NCBI GenBank assembly: GCA_027257055.1
Contig: JAPVLO010000622.1
Span: 506,001-570,000 of the forward strand
Source: Cephalopachus bancanus
Taxonomy: Eukaryota; Chordata; Mammalia; Primates; Tarsiidae
Direction of reading: 5' to 3'
Length of the DNA: 64,000 nt
Shown here: positions 21,085 to 34,090 of the stretch, in pieces
How positions within the stretch are numbered: the first letter of the stretch is position 1
How the letters are laid out: each line of letters begins with the position of its first letter
Program-made: the position numbers and the translations under genes
Notes under the pieces: model-generated
What the model was told of the DNA's origin: nothing
The model's database searches: none
Seen by the model: the letters and a program-made list of their open reading frames with translations, nothing else

Positions 21085-22275
21085 CGCAGAGACACGGAGA
21101 CACAGGCGGAGAGACAGAGACACACAGAGAGAGAGAGACAGACAGAGACACACAGAGACAGGGAGAGACAGAGATGAAGAGAGACCTGCAGAGACACCCA
21201 GAGACCAGGAGAGAGACCACAGAGACACAGGGAGAGACAAAGTCAAAGAGACACAGAGACAGAAGCAGAGAGAGAGAGACAAGACACAGAGAGAGAGAGA
21301 CAGAGCCCAGAGAGACAGGTAGGGAGAGACAGAGATGAAGAGAGACCTGCAGAGACACCCAGAGACCAGGAGAGAGACCACAGAGACACAGAGAGAAAGT
21401 CAAAGAGACACAGAGACAGAAGCAGAGAGAGAGAGACAGAGACACAGAGAGAGAGAGAGACAGAGCCCCAGAGAGACAGGTAGGGAGAGACAGAGATGAA
21501 GAGAGACCTGCAGAGACACCCAGAGACCAGGAGAGAGACCACAGAGACAGAGACAGATAAAGTCAGACAAAGAGACACAGAGACGTCGAAGCAGAGACAG
21601 ACAGAGACTGAGAGAGAGACAGAGACACAGAGAGACAGGTAGGGAGAGACAGATGAAGAGAGACCTGGAGAGACAGAGACACACAGAGACCAAGAGAGAG
21701 ACCACAGAGAGACAGAGAGAGACAAAGTCAAAGAGACACAGAGACATAGGAGCAGGGAGAGACAGAGACACAGAGACAGGTAGGGAGAGAAAGAGATGAA
21801 GAGAGACCTACAGAGACACACAAAGACTCACAGAGAGGGACAGAGACAGAGAGAGACAGAGAGACAGAGACACAGAGACAGAGGCAGAGAGACAGACAGA
21901 GACAGACAGACAGACAGAGACAGAGAGACAGAGGCAGTGACAGACAGAGACAGACACAGAGAGACAGAGACAAAGAGAGAGACAGAGAGAGACAAAGAGA
22001 CAGAGACAGACAGAGAGACAGAGAGACAGAGACAAAGAGAGAGACAGAGACAAAGAGAGAGACAGAGACAAAGACAGACAGAGAGAGACAGAGACACACA
22101 GAGACAGAGACAGACAGAGAGACAGAGACACAGAGACAGAGAGACAGAGACAGAGAGAGACAGAGAGACAAAGAGACAGACACAGAGAGAGACAGAGACA
22201 GACAGAGACAGACAGACAGAGACAGACAGAGAGACAGAGACAGAGAGAGACAGAGACGGAGAGACAGAGGCCCAG
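21085..22275. repeat. (GAGACAGA)n array with ~170-bp higher-order units
   Basis: The left part (21085-21835) repeats a long block containing GACAGGTAGGGAGAGACAGA, GATGAAGAGAGACCTGCAGA, GACACCCAGAGACCAGGAGA and AAAGTCAAAGAGACACAGAG about every 165-175 bp, four to five times. The right part is simple GAGACAGA/GACAGACA. Confidence 0.92.
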
Positions 22276-22499
22276 TCCCAGGAGGGCCCCCTCCCCGGCG
22301 TGCGGACGGCCCCCTCCCGCCATGACCTCACGGGCCGGACACAGCGCGGCCCCCGGGGGCTCCGCCCTCCCTGAGCCCCGACCCCACCCCGGGAACCCAG
22401 CCTCTCGGCCCCGCCCCCCCCCCACGCCCCGCCCCCCACGCCCCACCAGGCCTCCGCCCGGGCCTTGGGGGCGACGCACCCCGAGTCCTTCGGTTTCAC

Positions 22500-23195
22500 C
22501 GATCATTGGGGAAAAAGCCCGAAATCTTGTTCTGTCCCCCGGCCCGGGCCACCGGGCCAGACCCCGACTCAATAATGATAATAATAATAATAAAAAATAA
22601 AAAACTAGAAATGTTTCTCTGCCCTTCAGACGGGGCCACCTAGCAAGACCCTGACTCAAAAATAATAATAATAATAATAAATAAAAACCTAGAAATGTTT
22701 TTCCGCCCTTCAGACGGGGCCACCTAGCAAGACCCCGACTCAAAAATAATAATAAACATAAAAACCCAGAAATGTTTCTCTGCCCCTCAGACGGGGCCAC
22801 ATACCAAGACCCCGACTCAAAAAAATGAATCATAACGAAAAAACAGAAATCTCCTGGTGCTGCTCGCCAGCCTGGGCCACGTAGCCAGACCCCCGACTCA
22901 AAATGAACGAATGAATGAATCAATAATAATAAATTTTAAAAAACCCAGAGATCTCCCAGGCCCCATCGCAAGACCCGCGACTCGAAAACACAAAAAATAG
23001 ATAAATAATCGGGGAAAAATACAAGTCTCCTGGCTCTGCCCGCCAGCCTGGGCCCACGTAGCCAGACCCCATCTCCCTTAAAAATTAAAAAAAAAATAAA
23101 AAAGAGCCAGGCGTGGCGGCGTCCGTCGTCCCAGCGAGGCGTTCGAGACCCGCCGGGCCCACATAGCAAGACCCCATCTGCACCAAAAAAAAAAA
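22500..23195 (+). repeat. Tandem SINE-tail array upstream of ASMT
   Basis: Six to seven units of about 90 bp. Each has GGCCACCTAGCAAGACCCTG, ACTCAAAAATAATAATAATA and AAAACCTAGAAATGTTTCTC. The core is the 3' end of a 7SL-derived monomer plus its A-rich tail, amplified in tandem. Confidence 0.85.
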
Positions 23196-23349
23196 AAAAG
23201 ACGGAGAAAGCGTCCAGATGGCTCCAGACGTGAGTCCATCAGCCTGAGTGGGATTGTGCGGCCTGATCCGGCTTTGGCTCCGAACCGGGCGGGCGGCAGG
23301 GTCCGGGCGACCCAGACCCCGCAGACCCGCAGACCCGCGACCCGCAGCC

Positions 23350-23418
23350 ATGAGCTCCCCGGACGACCAGGCCTTGGCCCGCCTGACGCAGCTGACCCAG
23401 GGCTTCATGGTGTCCCAG
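23350..23418 (+). CDS. ASMT: ASMT coding exon 1
   Basis: ATG in CAGCCATGAGC context. Encodes 23 residues ([10 protein letters not shown] to GFMVSQ), the same length as human exon 1. Donor CAG|GTGGGG is at 23419, phase 0. Upstream 23230-23349 is GC-rich with no TATA box. Confidence 0.9.
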
Positions 23419-26400
23419 GTGGGGAGGGGGTTGCTCGCTCGGATTTCATCGCTTTCATTTTCCGGGGGGGGCCGGGGGTGCGCGTGTCCTTTGTGTGAAT
23501 TTTCTGGGTCTAAAACTTTTTTATTTTGCCCTTTGGTTTTCCTGCCTTGCCAGGTTTTTATTTCATCCTTTGGTTTTTCTGGTCTCGAAAGTTTGGTCGT
23601 TTTGCTTTTATGGTTCGGGGTTCGCGTGTTTAATTTATTTTAAGGATGGCGTCATTTTATTTTATGAATTTAATTTAATGTATTTGGCTTGATTTCTTGG
23701 CTTGTTTTAATTGACTTTATTTCAGATCGTTTTTTATTTTATTGGTCTCTTTGATGAGTCCGGTTGTCAAATGGACCTTGTGTCTCCGAATTGATTTTTT
23801 ATTTTATTTTATTTACTGTCAAAATGTATTTCACTTTATTTATTTTAAGATTGTTGTACTTTGTTTCTCTTTATCTTGTTAATTTTGGAGAATTTCACCT
23901 TTGTTTTATTTTACTGGATCTAAAAATTTCTTGGTCTGTCGTTTTGTTTTCTTGTGTCTCTTTTGAGTTTTTCTAATTTGGTGATTTTGATTTTATTTTT
24001 TGGTTCACATGTTTAATTCATTTTATTTTAATGGTGGCGTCATTTGATTTTATGAATTCAATTTATTTTGATTTCTTGATTTGATTTAATTTAATGTCAC
24101 TTATTTCATGTCGTTTTTATTTTATGTGTCTCTGATGTTGCCGGTTGGATTTTATTTTATTTATCTTCAAAATGTCTTTCCCTTTATTTATTTTAAGATT
24201 GGTGTATTTTATCTCTCTTTCTCTTTTGAGTTTTTGAGACTTTGACATTTGTTTTTGTTTTGCTTTATCTAAAAATGGCTTCTATCGTTTTGTTTTCTGG
24301 TCTCTATTTTGAGTTTCTCTGAGTTTGTATTTTTGACTTTATTTTTTAGTTCTCCTTTGGAACGTCTTTTCAGGATGGCATTGTTTCATTTGTGTCGTTT
24401 TATTTATTTCCTTTCGTTTCTTGGTTGGATTCAATTTATTTTCTTTGTTTAAGAAACTCAATGTTTAAGGCTTTAAAATGTATCTTATTTTTTCGAATTT
24501 ATTTCATTTGTGTTTAAAGCGTATTTCACTTTGTTTCATCTTATTTTTATCTTTAAGATGATTTTATTTTATGTCTTTTTTATTTTTTTTATTTTTTATT
24601 TCTTCTTTTGAATGTTTGAGATGTTAACATTGATTTTATTTTGTTCTTTCAATTTGTTTTCTATCTTATGTGGGTTTTATTTGGCTTTATGTATTTCCTT
24701 TTATCTCTGCTTTGGAAGTCTTTTATTTTATTATTTTACTTTAGAGATTGTATTTACTTATGTGATTTTATTTTTTACTTTTTTATTTATCTTGCTGTCT
24801 CTGGTTCCACTTCCTATTATCTTTTCCGTGGATTCATTTATCTTATTGACTTATTTTATTTTTTAAATGAATGATTTCATTTTCTTTTATGTCCTTTATT
24901 TCCCTTCGCCTCTTTTCATGGACTCGATTCCATTTCATTACATCCTTCTCTTTCAGTTTTTCGGGACCAGGTTTGCCCTGTCGCCCCGGCGGGTCTCGAA
25001 CCCTCGAAGCTGAGGCCGTCCTCTCGCCTCAGCCTCCCCAAGGGTTTTGTGTGTGGTTTTTTTTTAAGAGGTGGGGTCTTGCTATGTGGCCCGGGCGGGC
25101 CTCGAACTCCCGGCCGAGGTGGGAGGCTCGCCGGAGGGCCAGGAGGGTGAGGCTGGGGCCGGGCCCGCGCAGCGCGACCCCAGCGCCCGGCCGAGAGAGG
25201 CCGGCGAGAGCTCGGCGCTCAGCGTGTCCCTGCCGTTGCCCCGAGGTGGTCTTCGCCGCCTGCGAGCTGGGGGTCTTCGACCTCCTGGCCGAGACCCCGG
25301 GGCCCCTGGACGCCGCCGCGGTGGCCTCGCGCCTGGGCCTCAGCCCCCACGGGACGGAGCGGCTGCTGGACACGTGCGTGTCCCTGGAGCTGCTGACGGC
25401 GGACGTCCGCGGGGGCACAGGTGACCGCGCCCGGGGGAGGGGGGTTCTGGGGGTGGGGTCTGGCGACCTGGGCCCGGCGGGTCTCGGACGCCTCGCTGGG
25501 ACCACGGACACCGCCACGCCTGGCTCGTGTTATTTTATTTAATTTTTTGAGAGTGATGGGGTCTGGCTACGTGGGCCCGGCGGGTCTCGAACGCTTCGCT
25601 GGGACGACGGACCCCGCCACGCCTGGCTCGTGTTATTTTCTTTTATTTTTTGAAAGAGATGGGGTCTGGCTACCTGGGCCCGGCGGGTCTCGGACGCCTC
25701 GCTGGGACATCGGACCCCGCCACGCCTGGCTCTTTTTTTTTTTTTTTTACTTTTTGGGAGAGATGGGGTCTGGCTATGTGGGCCCGGCGGGTCTCGAACG
25801 CCTCGCTGGGACGACGGACGCTACCACGCCTGGCTCGTGTTTTTATTTTATTTTTTAAGACAGATGGTGTCTGGCGACGTGGGCCCGGCGGGTCTCGAAC
25901 GCCTCGCTGGGACGACGGACGCCGCCACGCCTGGCTTTTTTTTTTTCTTTTTTTTTGAGAGAGATGGGGGTCTGGCTATTTGGGCCCGGCAGGTCTCGAA
26001 CACCTCGCTGGTATGACAGATGCCGCCACGCCTGGCTAATTTTTTTTAATTTTTATTTTTTGAGAGAGATGGGGTCTGGCTACGTGGGCCCGGCGGGTCT
26101 CGAACTCCTGGACTCAAGGGACAACAGACGCCACCATGCCTGGCTCGTTTTTCTCATTTTTATTTTTATTTTACGCGATGGGGTCTGGCTCCCTGGGCCC
26201 GGCGGGTCTCGAACGCCTCGCTGGGCCGACGGACGCCGCCACGCCTGGCGCCTTTTTTTATTTTTATGTTTTGAGAGAGAGGGGTCTGGCGACGCGGCCC
26301 GGCGGTCTCGAACTCCCGGACCCCAGCGACCCCCCGCCTCAGCCAGGCCAGTGACGGCCGCCGTCCCCCAGCCCGGCTCCTTTTCCAATTGCACTCTCGG

Positions 26401-29400
26401 GGGGTCGGGATGGGGTCCGGCGGCCCCGGCGGGCCTCGAACCCCGCGCCTGCGTGTCCAGCCTTCTACCAGAACTCCGCGCTGTCCGGCAGCTTCCTGGC
26501 CCGCCGCAGCCCCCGGTCCCAGGCCCCCCTGCTGCAGTACCTGGCCGGGACCACCTACCCGTGTTGGGCCCACCTGGCCGACGCCGTGAGGTGGGCGCGC
26601 GGCGGCGGGAGGGCCGGGCGGGGCCGGGGTCGTCCGGCGCCCAGGGGGCGGGCGGGGGTCGCGCCGTCCCGGGGGCGGGCCGGGGGGGACCGGGTGGTGA
26701 GGACGGATGAGGGGGCGATGGACGGGTGGGCGGATGAGGGCCGGGCGGGTGGACGGTTGACAGGTGGGTGGACGATGGACAGGGGGCGGATGATGGACGG
26801 GTGGATGGATGATTGACAGGTGGGTGGATGATGGACAGGTGGTGGTTGATGGACAGGTGGGTGGATGGATGGATGGATGGATGGATGATTGACAGGTGGA
26901 TGGATGATTGACGGGTGGGTGGATGGATGGGCGGTGGATGATTGACAGGTGGGCGGGTGAGGGACGGATGGATGGATGATTGACAGGTGGGTGGATGATT
27001 GACGGGTGGGTGGATGGATGGGCAGGTGGATGATCGACAGGTGGGCGGGTGAGGGACGGATGGATGGATGATTGACAGGTGGGTGGATGATGGACGGGTG
27101 GGTGGATGGACGGCGGGTGGACGATTGACAGGTGGGCGGTGAGGGACGGATGGATGGATGATTGACAGGTGGGTGGATGATGGACGGGTGGGTGGATGGA
27201 TGGCGGGTGGATGATTGACAGGTGGGCGGGTGAGGGACGGATGGATGGATGATTGACAGGTGGGTGGATGATTGACGGGTGGGTGGATGGATGGGCAGGT
27301 GGATGATCGACAGTGGGCGGGTGAGGACGGATGGATGGATGATTGACAGTGGGTGGATGATGGACGGGGGTGGATGGACGGGCGGGTGGATGATCGACAG
27401 GTGGGCGGGTGAGGGACGGATGGATGGATGATTGACAGGTGGGTGGATGATGGACGGGTGGGTGGATGGACGGCGGTGGACGATTGACAGGTGGGTGGGT
27501 GAGGGACGGATGGATGGATGATTGACAGGTGAATGGATGATTGACGGGTGGGTGGATGGACGGGCGGGTGGATGATTGACAGGTGGGCGGGTGAGGGACG
27601 GATGGATGGATGATTGACAGGTGGATGGATGATTGACGGGTGGGTGGATGGATGGGCGGGTGGATGATTGACAGGTGGGCGGGTGAGGGACGGATGGATG
27701 GATGATGACAGGTGGGTGGATGATGGACGGGTGGGTGGATGGACGGGCGGGTGGACGATTGACAGGTGGCGGGTAGGGACGGATGGATGGATGATTGACA
27801 GGTTGGTGGATGATGGACGGGTGGGTGGATGGATGGGCGGGTGGATGATTGACAGGTGGGGGTGAGGGACGGATGGATGGATGATTGACAGGTGGGTGGA
27901 TGATTGACGGGTGGGTGGATGGATGGGCAGGTGGATGATCGACAGGTGGGCGGGTGAGGGACGGATGGATGGATGATTGACAGGTGGGTGGATGATGGAC
28001 GGGTGGGTGGATGGACGGGCGGGTGGACGATTGACAGGTGGGCGGGTGAGGGACGGATGGATGGATGATTGACGGGTGGATGATTGACAGGTGGGTGGAT
28101 GGACGGGCGGGTGGACGGTTGACAGGTGGGCGGATGAGGGACGGATGGATGGATGATTGACAGGTGGATGGATGATGGACAGGTGGGTGGGTGAGCGGGT
28201 GGGTAGTTGATGGACAGGTGGGTGGATGGATGGGCGGGTGGACGATTGACAGGTGGGCGGGTGAGGGACGGATGGATGGATGATTGACAGGTGGGTGGAT
28301 GATGGACAAGTGGGTGAATGGACGGGCGGGTGGACGATTGACAGGTGGGCGGGTGAGGGACGGATGGATGGATGATTGACAGGTGGGTGGATGATGGACG
28401 GGTGGGTGGATGGACGGGCGGGTGGACGATTGACAGGTGGGCGGGTGAGGGACGGATGGATGGATGATTGACAGGTGGGTGGATGATGGACGGGTGGGTG
28501 GATGGACGGGCGGGTGGATGATCGACAGGTGGGCGGGTGAGGACGGATGGATGGATGATTGACAGGTGGGTGGATGATGGACGGGTGGGTGGATGGACGG
28601 GCGGGTGGACGATTGACAGGTGGGTGGACGATGGACAGGGGGGCGGATGATGGACGGGTGGGTGGATGATGGACAGGTGGGTGGTTGATGGACAGGTGGG
28701 TGGATGGATGGATGGATGGATGATTGACAGGTGGGTGGATGATGGACGGGTGGGTGGATGGACGGGCGGGTGGACGATTGACAGGTGGGCGGGTGAGGGA
28801 GGGATGGATGGATGATTGACAGGTGGGTGGATGATGGACGGGTGGGTGGATGGACGGGCGGGTGGATGATTGACAGGTGGGCGGGTGAGGACGGATGGAT
28901 GGATGATTGACAGGTGGGTGGATGATGGACGGGTGGGTGGATGGACGGGCGGGTGGACGATTGACAGGTGGGCGGGTGAGGGACGGATGGGTGGATGATT
29001 GACAGGTGGGTGGATGATGGACGGGTGGGTGGATGGACGGGCGGGTGGACGATTGACAGGTGGGCGGGTGAGGGATGGATGGATGGATGATTGACAGGTG
29101 AATGGATGATGGATGGATGGGTGGCTGATAGACGGATGGGTGGATGATTGACAGGTGAATGGATGGTGGACGGACGAATGGTTGATGGACAGGTGGGTGG
29201 ATGATGGACAGGTGGGTGGGTGAGCGGGTGGGTGGTTGATGGACAGGTGGGTGGATGGATGGGCGGATGGACGATTGACAGGTGGGCGGATGAGGGATGG
29301 ATGGATGATTGACAGGTGGATGGATGATGGACGGGTGGGTGGATGGTGGACGGATGGATGGATGATTGACAGGTGGATGGATGATGGGTGGATGATTGAC

Positions 29401-32400
29401 AGGTGAATGGATGGTGGACGGATGGATGGTTGATGGACAGGTGGGTGGATGATTGACAGGTAAGTGGATGGTGGACGGGGGGGTGGATGGTGGACGGATG
29501 GATGGTTGATGGACGGGTGGGTGGATGGATGGGGTGGGTGGGTGGTGGGTGGGGGGGTGGCTGATGGACGGATGGATGGTTGATGGACGGGTGGATGGAT
29601 GATTGACAGGTAAGTGGATGGTGGACGGGTGGGTGGATGGTGGACGGATGGATGGTTGATGGACGGGTGGGTGGGTGAGGGACGGGTGGATGGATGGGTG
29701 GGTGGATGGGTGGGTGGGGTGGATGGGTGGGTGGGGTGGGTGGCTGATGGACGGATGGATGGTTGATGGACGGGTGGGTGGATGATGGACGGGTGGGTGG
29801 ATGGTGGACGGTGGGTGGATGGTGGACGGGTGGGTGGATGAGGGATGGATGGATGGATGGGTGGGTGGCTGGGTGGGGGGGGTGGCTGATGGACGGATGG
29901 ATGGTTGATGGACGGGTGGGTGGGTGAGGGACGGGTGGGTGGATGATTGACAGGTGGGTGGATGATGGATGGGTGGATGATAGACGGATGGGTGGGTGAT
30001 TGACAGGTGCATGGATGATGGACAGGTGGGTGGATGGACGGATGGATGGTTGATGGACGGGTGGGTGGATGAGAGACGATGGATGCATGGGTGGTGGGGT
30101 GGGTGGGTGGGGGGGTGGGGGGGTGGCTGATGGACGGATGGATGGTGGATGGACGGGTGGGCGGGTGAGGGACGGGTGGGTGGATGATTGACAGGGGGTG
30201 GATGATGGACGGGTGGATGATAGACGGATGGGTGGGTGAGTGATTGACAGGTGCATGGATGATGGACAGGTGGGTGGATGGACGGATGGATGGTTGATGG
30301 GCGGGTGGGTGGATGAGAGACGGATGGATGCATGGGTGGTGGGGTGGGTGGGTGGGGGGGTGGGGGGGTGGCTGATGGACGGATGGATGGTGGATGGACG
30401 GGTGGGCGGGTGAGGGACGGGTGGGTGGATGATTGACAGGGGGGTGGATGATGGACGGGTGGATGATAGACGGATGGGTGGGTGAGTGATTGACAGGTGC
30501 ATGGATGATGGACAGGTGGGTGGATGGACGGATGGATGGTTGATGGGCGGGTGGGTGGATGAGAGACGGATGGATGCATGGGTGGTGGGGTGGGTGGGTG
30601 GGGGGTGGGGGGGTGGCTGATGGACGGATGGATGGTGGATGGACGGGTGGGCGGGTGAGGGACGGGTGGGTGGATGATTGACAGGGGGGTGGATGATGGA
30701 CGGGTGGATGATAGACGGATGGGTGGGTGAGTGATTGACAGGTGCATGGATGATGGACAGGTGGGTGGATGGACGGATGGATGGTTGATGGCGGGTGGGT
30801 GGATGAGAGACGGATGGATGCATGGGTGGTGGGGTGGGTGGGTGGGGGGGTGGGGGGTGGCTGATGGACGGATGGATGGTGGATGGACGGGTGGGCGGGT
30901 GAGGGACGGGTGGGTGGATGATTGACAGGGGGGTGGATGATGGACGGGTGGATGATAGACGGATGGGTGGGTGAGTGATTGACAGGTGCATGGATGATGG
31001 ACAGGTGGGTGGATGGACGGATGGATGGTTGATGGGCGGGTGGGTGGATGAGAGACGGATGGATGCATGGGTGGTGGGGTGGGTGGGTGGGGGGTGGGGG
31101 GTGGCTGATGGACGGATGGATGGTGGATGGACGGGTGGGCGGGTGAGGGACGGGTGGGTGGATGATTGACAGGGGGTGGATGATGGACGGGTGGATGATA
31201 GACGGATGGGTGGGTGAGTGATTGACAGGTGCATGGATGATGGACAGGTGGGTGGATGGACGGATGGATGGTTGATGGGCGGGTGGGTGGATGAGAGACG
31301 GATGGATGCATGGGTGGTGGGGTGGGTGGGTGGGGGGGTGGGGGTGGCTGATGGACGGATGGATGGTGGATGGACGGGTGGGCGGGTGAGGGACGGGTGG
31401 GTGGATGATTGACAGGGGGTGGATGATGGACGGGTGGATGATAGACGGATGGGTGGGTGAGTGATTGACAGGTGCATGGATGATGGACAGGTGGGTGGAT
31501 GACGGATGGATGGTTGATGGGCGGGTGGGTGGATGAGAGACGGATGGATGCATGGGTGGTGGGGTGGTGGGGTGGGGGTGGGGGGGTGGCTGATGGACGG
31601 ATGGATGGTGGATGGACGGGTGGGCGGGTGAGGGACGGGTGGGTGGATGATTGACAGGGGGGTGGATGATGGACGGGTGGATGATAGACGGATGGGTGGT
31701 GAGTGATTGACAGGTGCATGGATGATGGACAGGTGGGTGGATGGACGGATGGATGGTTGATGGGCGGGTGGGTGGATGAGAGACGGATGGATGCATGGGT
31801 GGTGGGGTGGGTGGGTGGGGGGTGGGGGGTGGCTGATGGACGGATGGATGGTGGATGGACGGGTGGGCGGTGAGGGACGGGTGGGTGGATGATTGACAGG
31901 GGGGTGGATGATGGACGGGTGGATGATAGACGGATGGGTGGGTGAGTGATTGACAGGTGCATGGATGATGGACAGGTGGGTGGATGGACGATGGATGGTT
32001 GATGGGCGGGTGGGTGGATGAGAGACGGATGGATGCATGGGTGGTGGGTGGGTGGGTGGGGGGTGGGGGGGTGGCTGATGGACGGATGGAGGGTGGATGG
32101 ACGGGTGGGTGGATGAGAGATGGATGGTGCATGGGTGGTGGGGTGGGTGGGTGGGTGGGTGGGTGGCTGATGGACGGATGGATGGTGGATGGACGGGTGG
32201 GCGGGTGAGGGACGGGGGGGTGGATGATTGACAGGGGGGGGGATGATGGACGGGTGGATGATAGACGGATGGGTGGATGATGGACAGGTGGGCGGATGGA
32301 CGGATGGATGGTTGATGGACGGGTGGGTGGGTGAGGGACGGGTGGGTGGATGAGGGACGGGTGGGTGGATGGTGGACGGTGTGTGGATGGTGGACGGGTG

Positions 32401-33817
32401 GGTGGATGAGGGATGGATGGATGGATGGGTGGGTGGGTGGTGGGGGGGGGTGGCTGATGGACGGATGGATGGTTGATGGACGGGTGGGTGGGTGAGGGAC
32501 GGGTGGGTGGATGATTGACAGGGGGGTGGATGATGGATGGGTGGGTGATTGACAGGTGCATGGATGATGGACAGGTGGGTGGATGGACGGATGGAGGGTG
32601 GATGGACGGGTGGGTGGATGAGAGATGGATGGTGCATGGGTGGTGGGGTGGGTGGGTGGGTGGGGGGGGGGCTGATGGACGGATGGAGGGTGGATGGACG
32701 GGTGGGTGGATGAGAGATGGATGGTGCATGGGTGGTGGGGTGGGTGGGTGGGTGGGGGGGTGGCTGATGGACGGATGGATGGTGGAGGACGGGTGGGTGG
32801 GTGAGGGACGGGTGGGTGGATGATTGACAGGGGGGTGGATGATGGACGGGTGGATGATAGACGGATGGGTGGATGATGGACAGGTGGGCGGATGGACAGG
32901 TGGGTGGATGATGGACAGGTGGGAGGATGATGCGGGGATGGGTGGACGACGGACGGGGGGTGGGTGGTGGACACGTGGGCGGGTGGTGGACGGATGGGTG
33001 GTTGCTGGCCGGGGGGGCGGGCGAGGCACGGGCGGGCGGCCGGGGGGGCGGGCGAGGCACGGGCGGGCGGCCGCTGGACAGGCGGTGGCCGGAGGCGCCG
33101 GCGGCTGGGGGGCGGGCGAGGGCGGCGGGCGCCGGGCGCCGAGGCCGCAGGACGGGCCGCCTCCAGCCGCCGCCCCGTGTCCGCAGGGAGGGCCGGAACC
33201 AGTACCAGAGGGCGTTCGGCGTCGCCCCGGGGGGGCTGTTCGAGGCCATCTACAGGTAGCGCGGGGGGGCGGGGGCGGGCGTGCCCCCCGGCGTCTTTTG
33301 TTCGCGTTGGATTTCGCCTCAGGGCGCTCGCCCGGGTCTTGCGCGGGGCGCGCGTCGACGTCGACGTCGACGTGACGTGCGGTCCCGTGTTTCTCGACGT
33401 CCCGGAACGGGGCGGGCCTTGTCCTGCGACGCGCGTGCGCTCCGACGTGGACCGCGTCTCGGCGCCTCGACGTCACTTCCGCCTTCCCACGGCGCCGGCC
33501 GGCGCGGCGCCAGGTCGGGGGCGGAGCGGCTGCGCTTCATGCGGGCGCTGCAGGCGGCCTGGAGCGTGGACGGCGCGCGCGTGCTGGCGGCCTTCGACCT
33601 GCGGCCCTTCGCGCGCGTCTGCGACCTGGGCGGTGAGCGGCGGGCGCGGGCTCTCGGTCTCGCTCGGTCTCTGCCTCTCGGTCTCTGTCTCTCTCGGCCT
33701 CTGTCTCTCTGTCTGTCTCTGTCTCTGTCTGTCTCTGTCTCTCGGTCTCTGTCTCTCTCTGTCTCTCTGTCTCTGTCTCTGCCTCTCTGTCTCTCTGTCT
33801 CTATCTCTCTGTCTCTA

Positions 33818-33850
<33 letters not shown>

Positions 33851-34059
33851 GTCTCTGTCTCTCTGTCTTTCTGTCTCTGTCTCTGTCTCTCTGTCTCTCT
33901 GTCTCTGTCTCTCTGTCTGTCTCTCTCTGTCTCTCTGTCTCTGTCTGTCTCTTTCTCTGTCTCTGTGTCTCTCTGTGTCTCTCTGTCTCTCTGTCTCTGT
34001 CTCTCTGTCTGTCTCTGTCTGTCTGTCTCTCTCTGTGTCTCTCTCTGTCTCTCTGTCTG

Positions 34060-34090
<31 letters not shown>

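Noticed and set aside
33353..33372. GTCGAC triplet-like repeat in ASMT intron 4 as a regulatory element
   Set aside because: Short, and no known factor array matches it convincingly; noted only as a local repeat.
26080..33476. Two minus-strand open frames of about 2,400 residues rich in His, Pro, Ser, Thr and Ile
   Set aside because: They are translations of the GGAT/GGTG minisatellite, which lacks stop-forming words on that strand. They cross ASMT exons 3 and 4 antisense and show no domain or normal composition.
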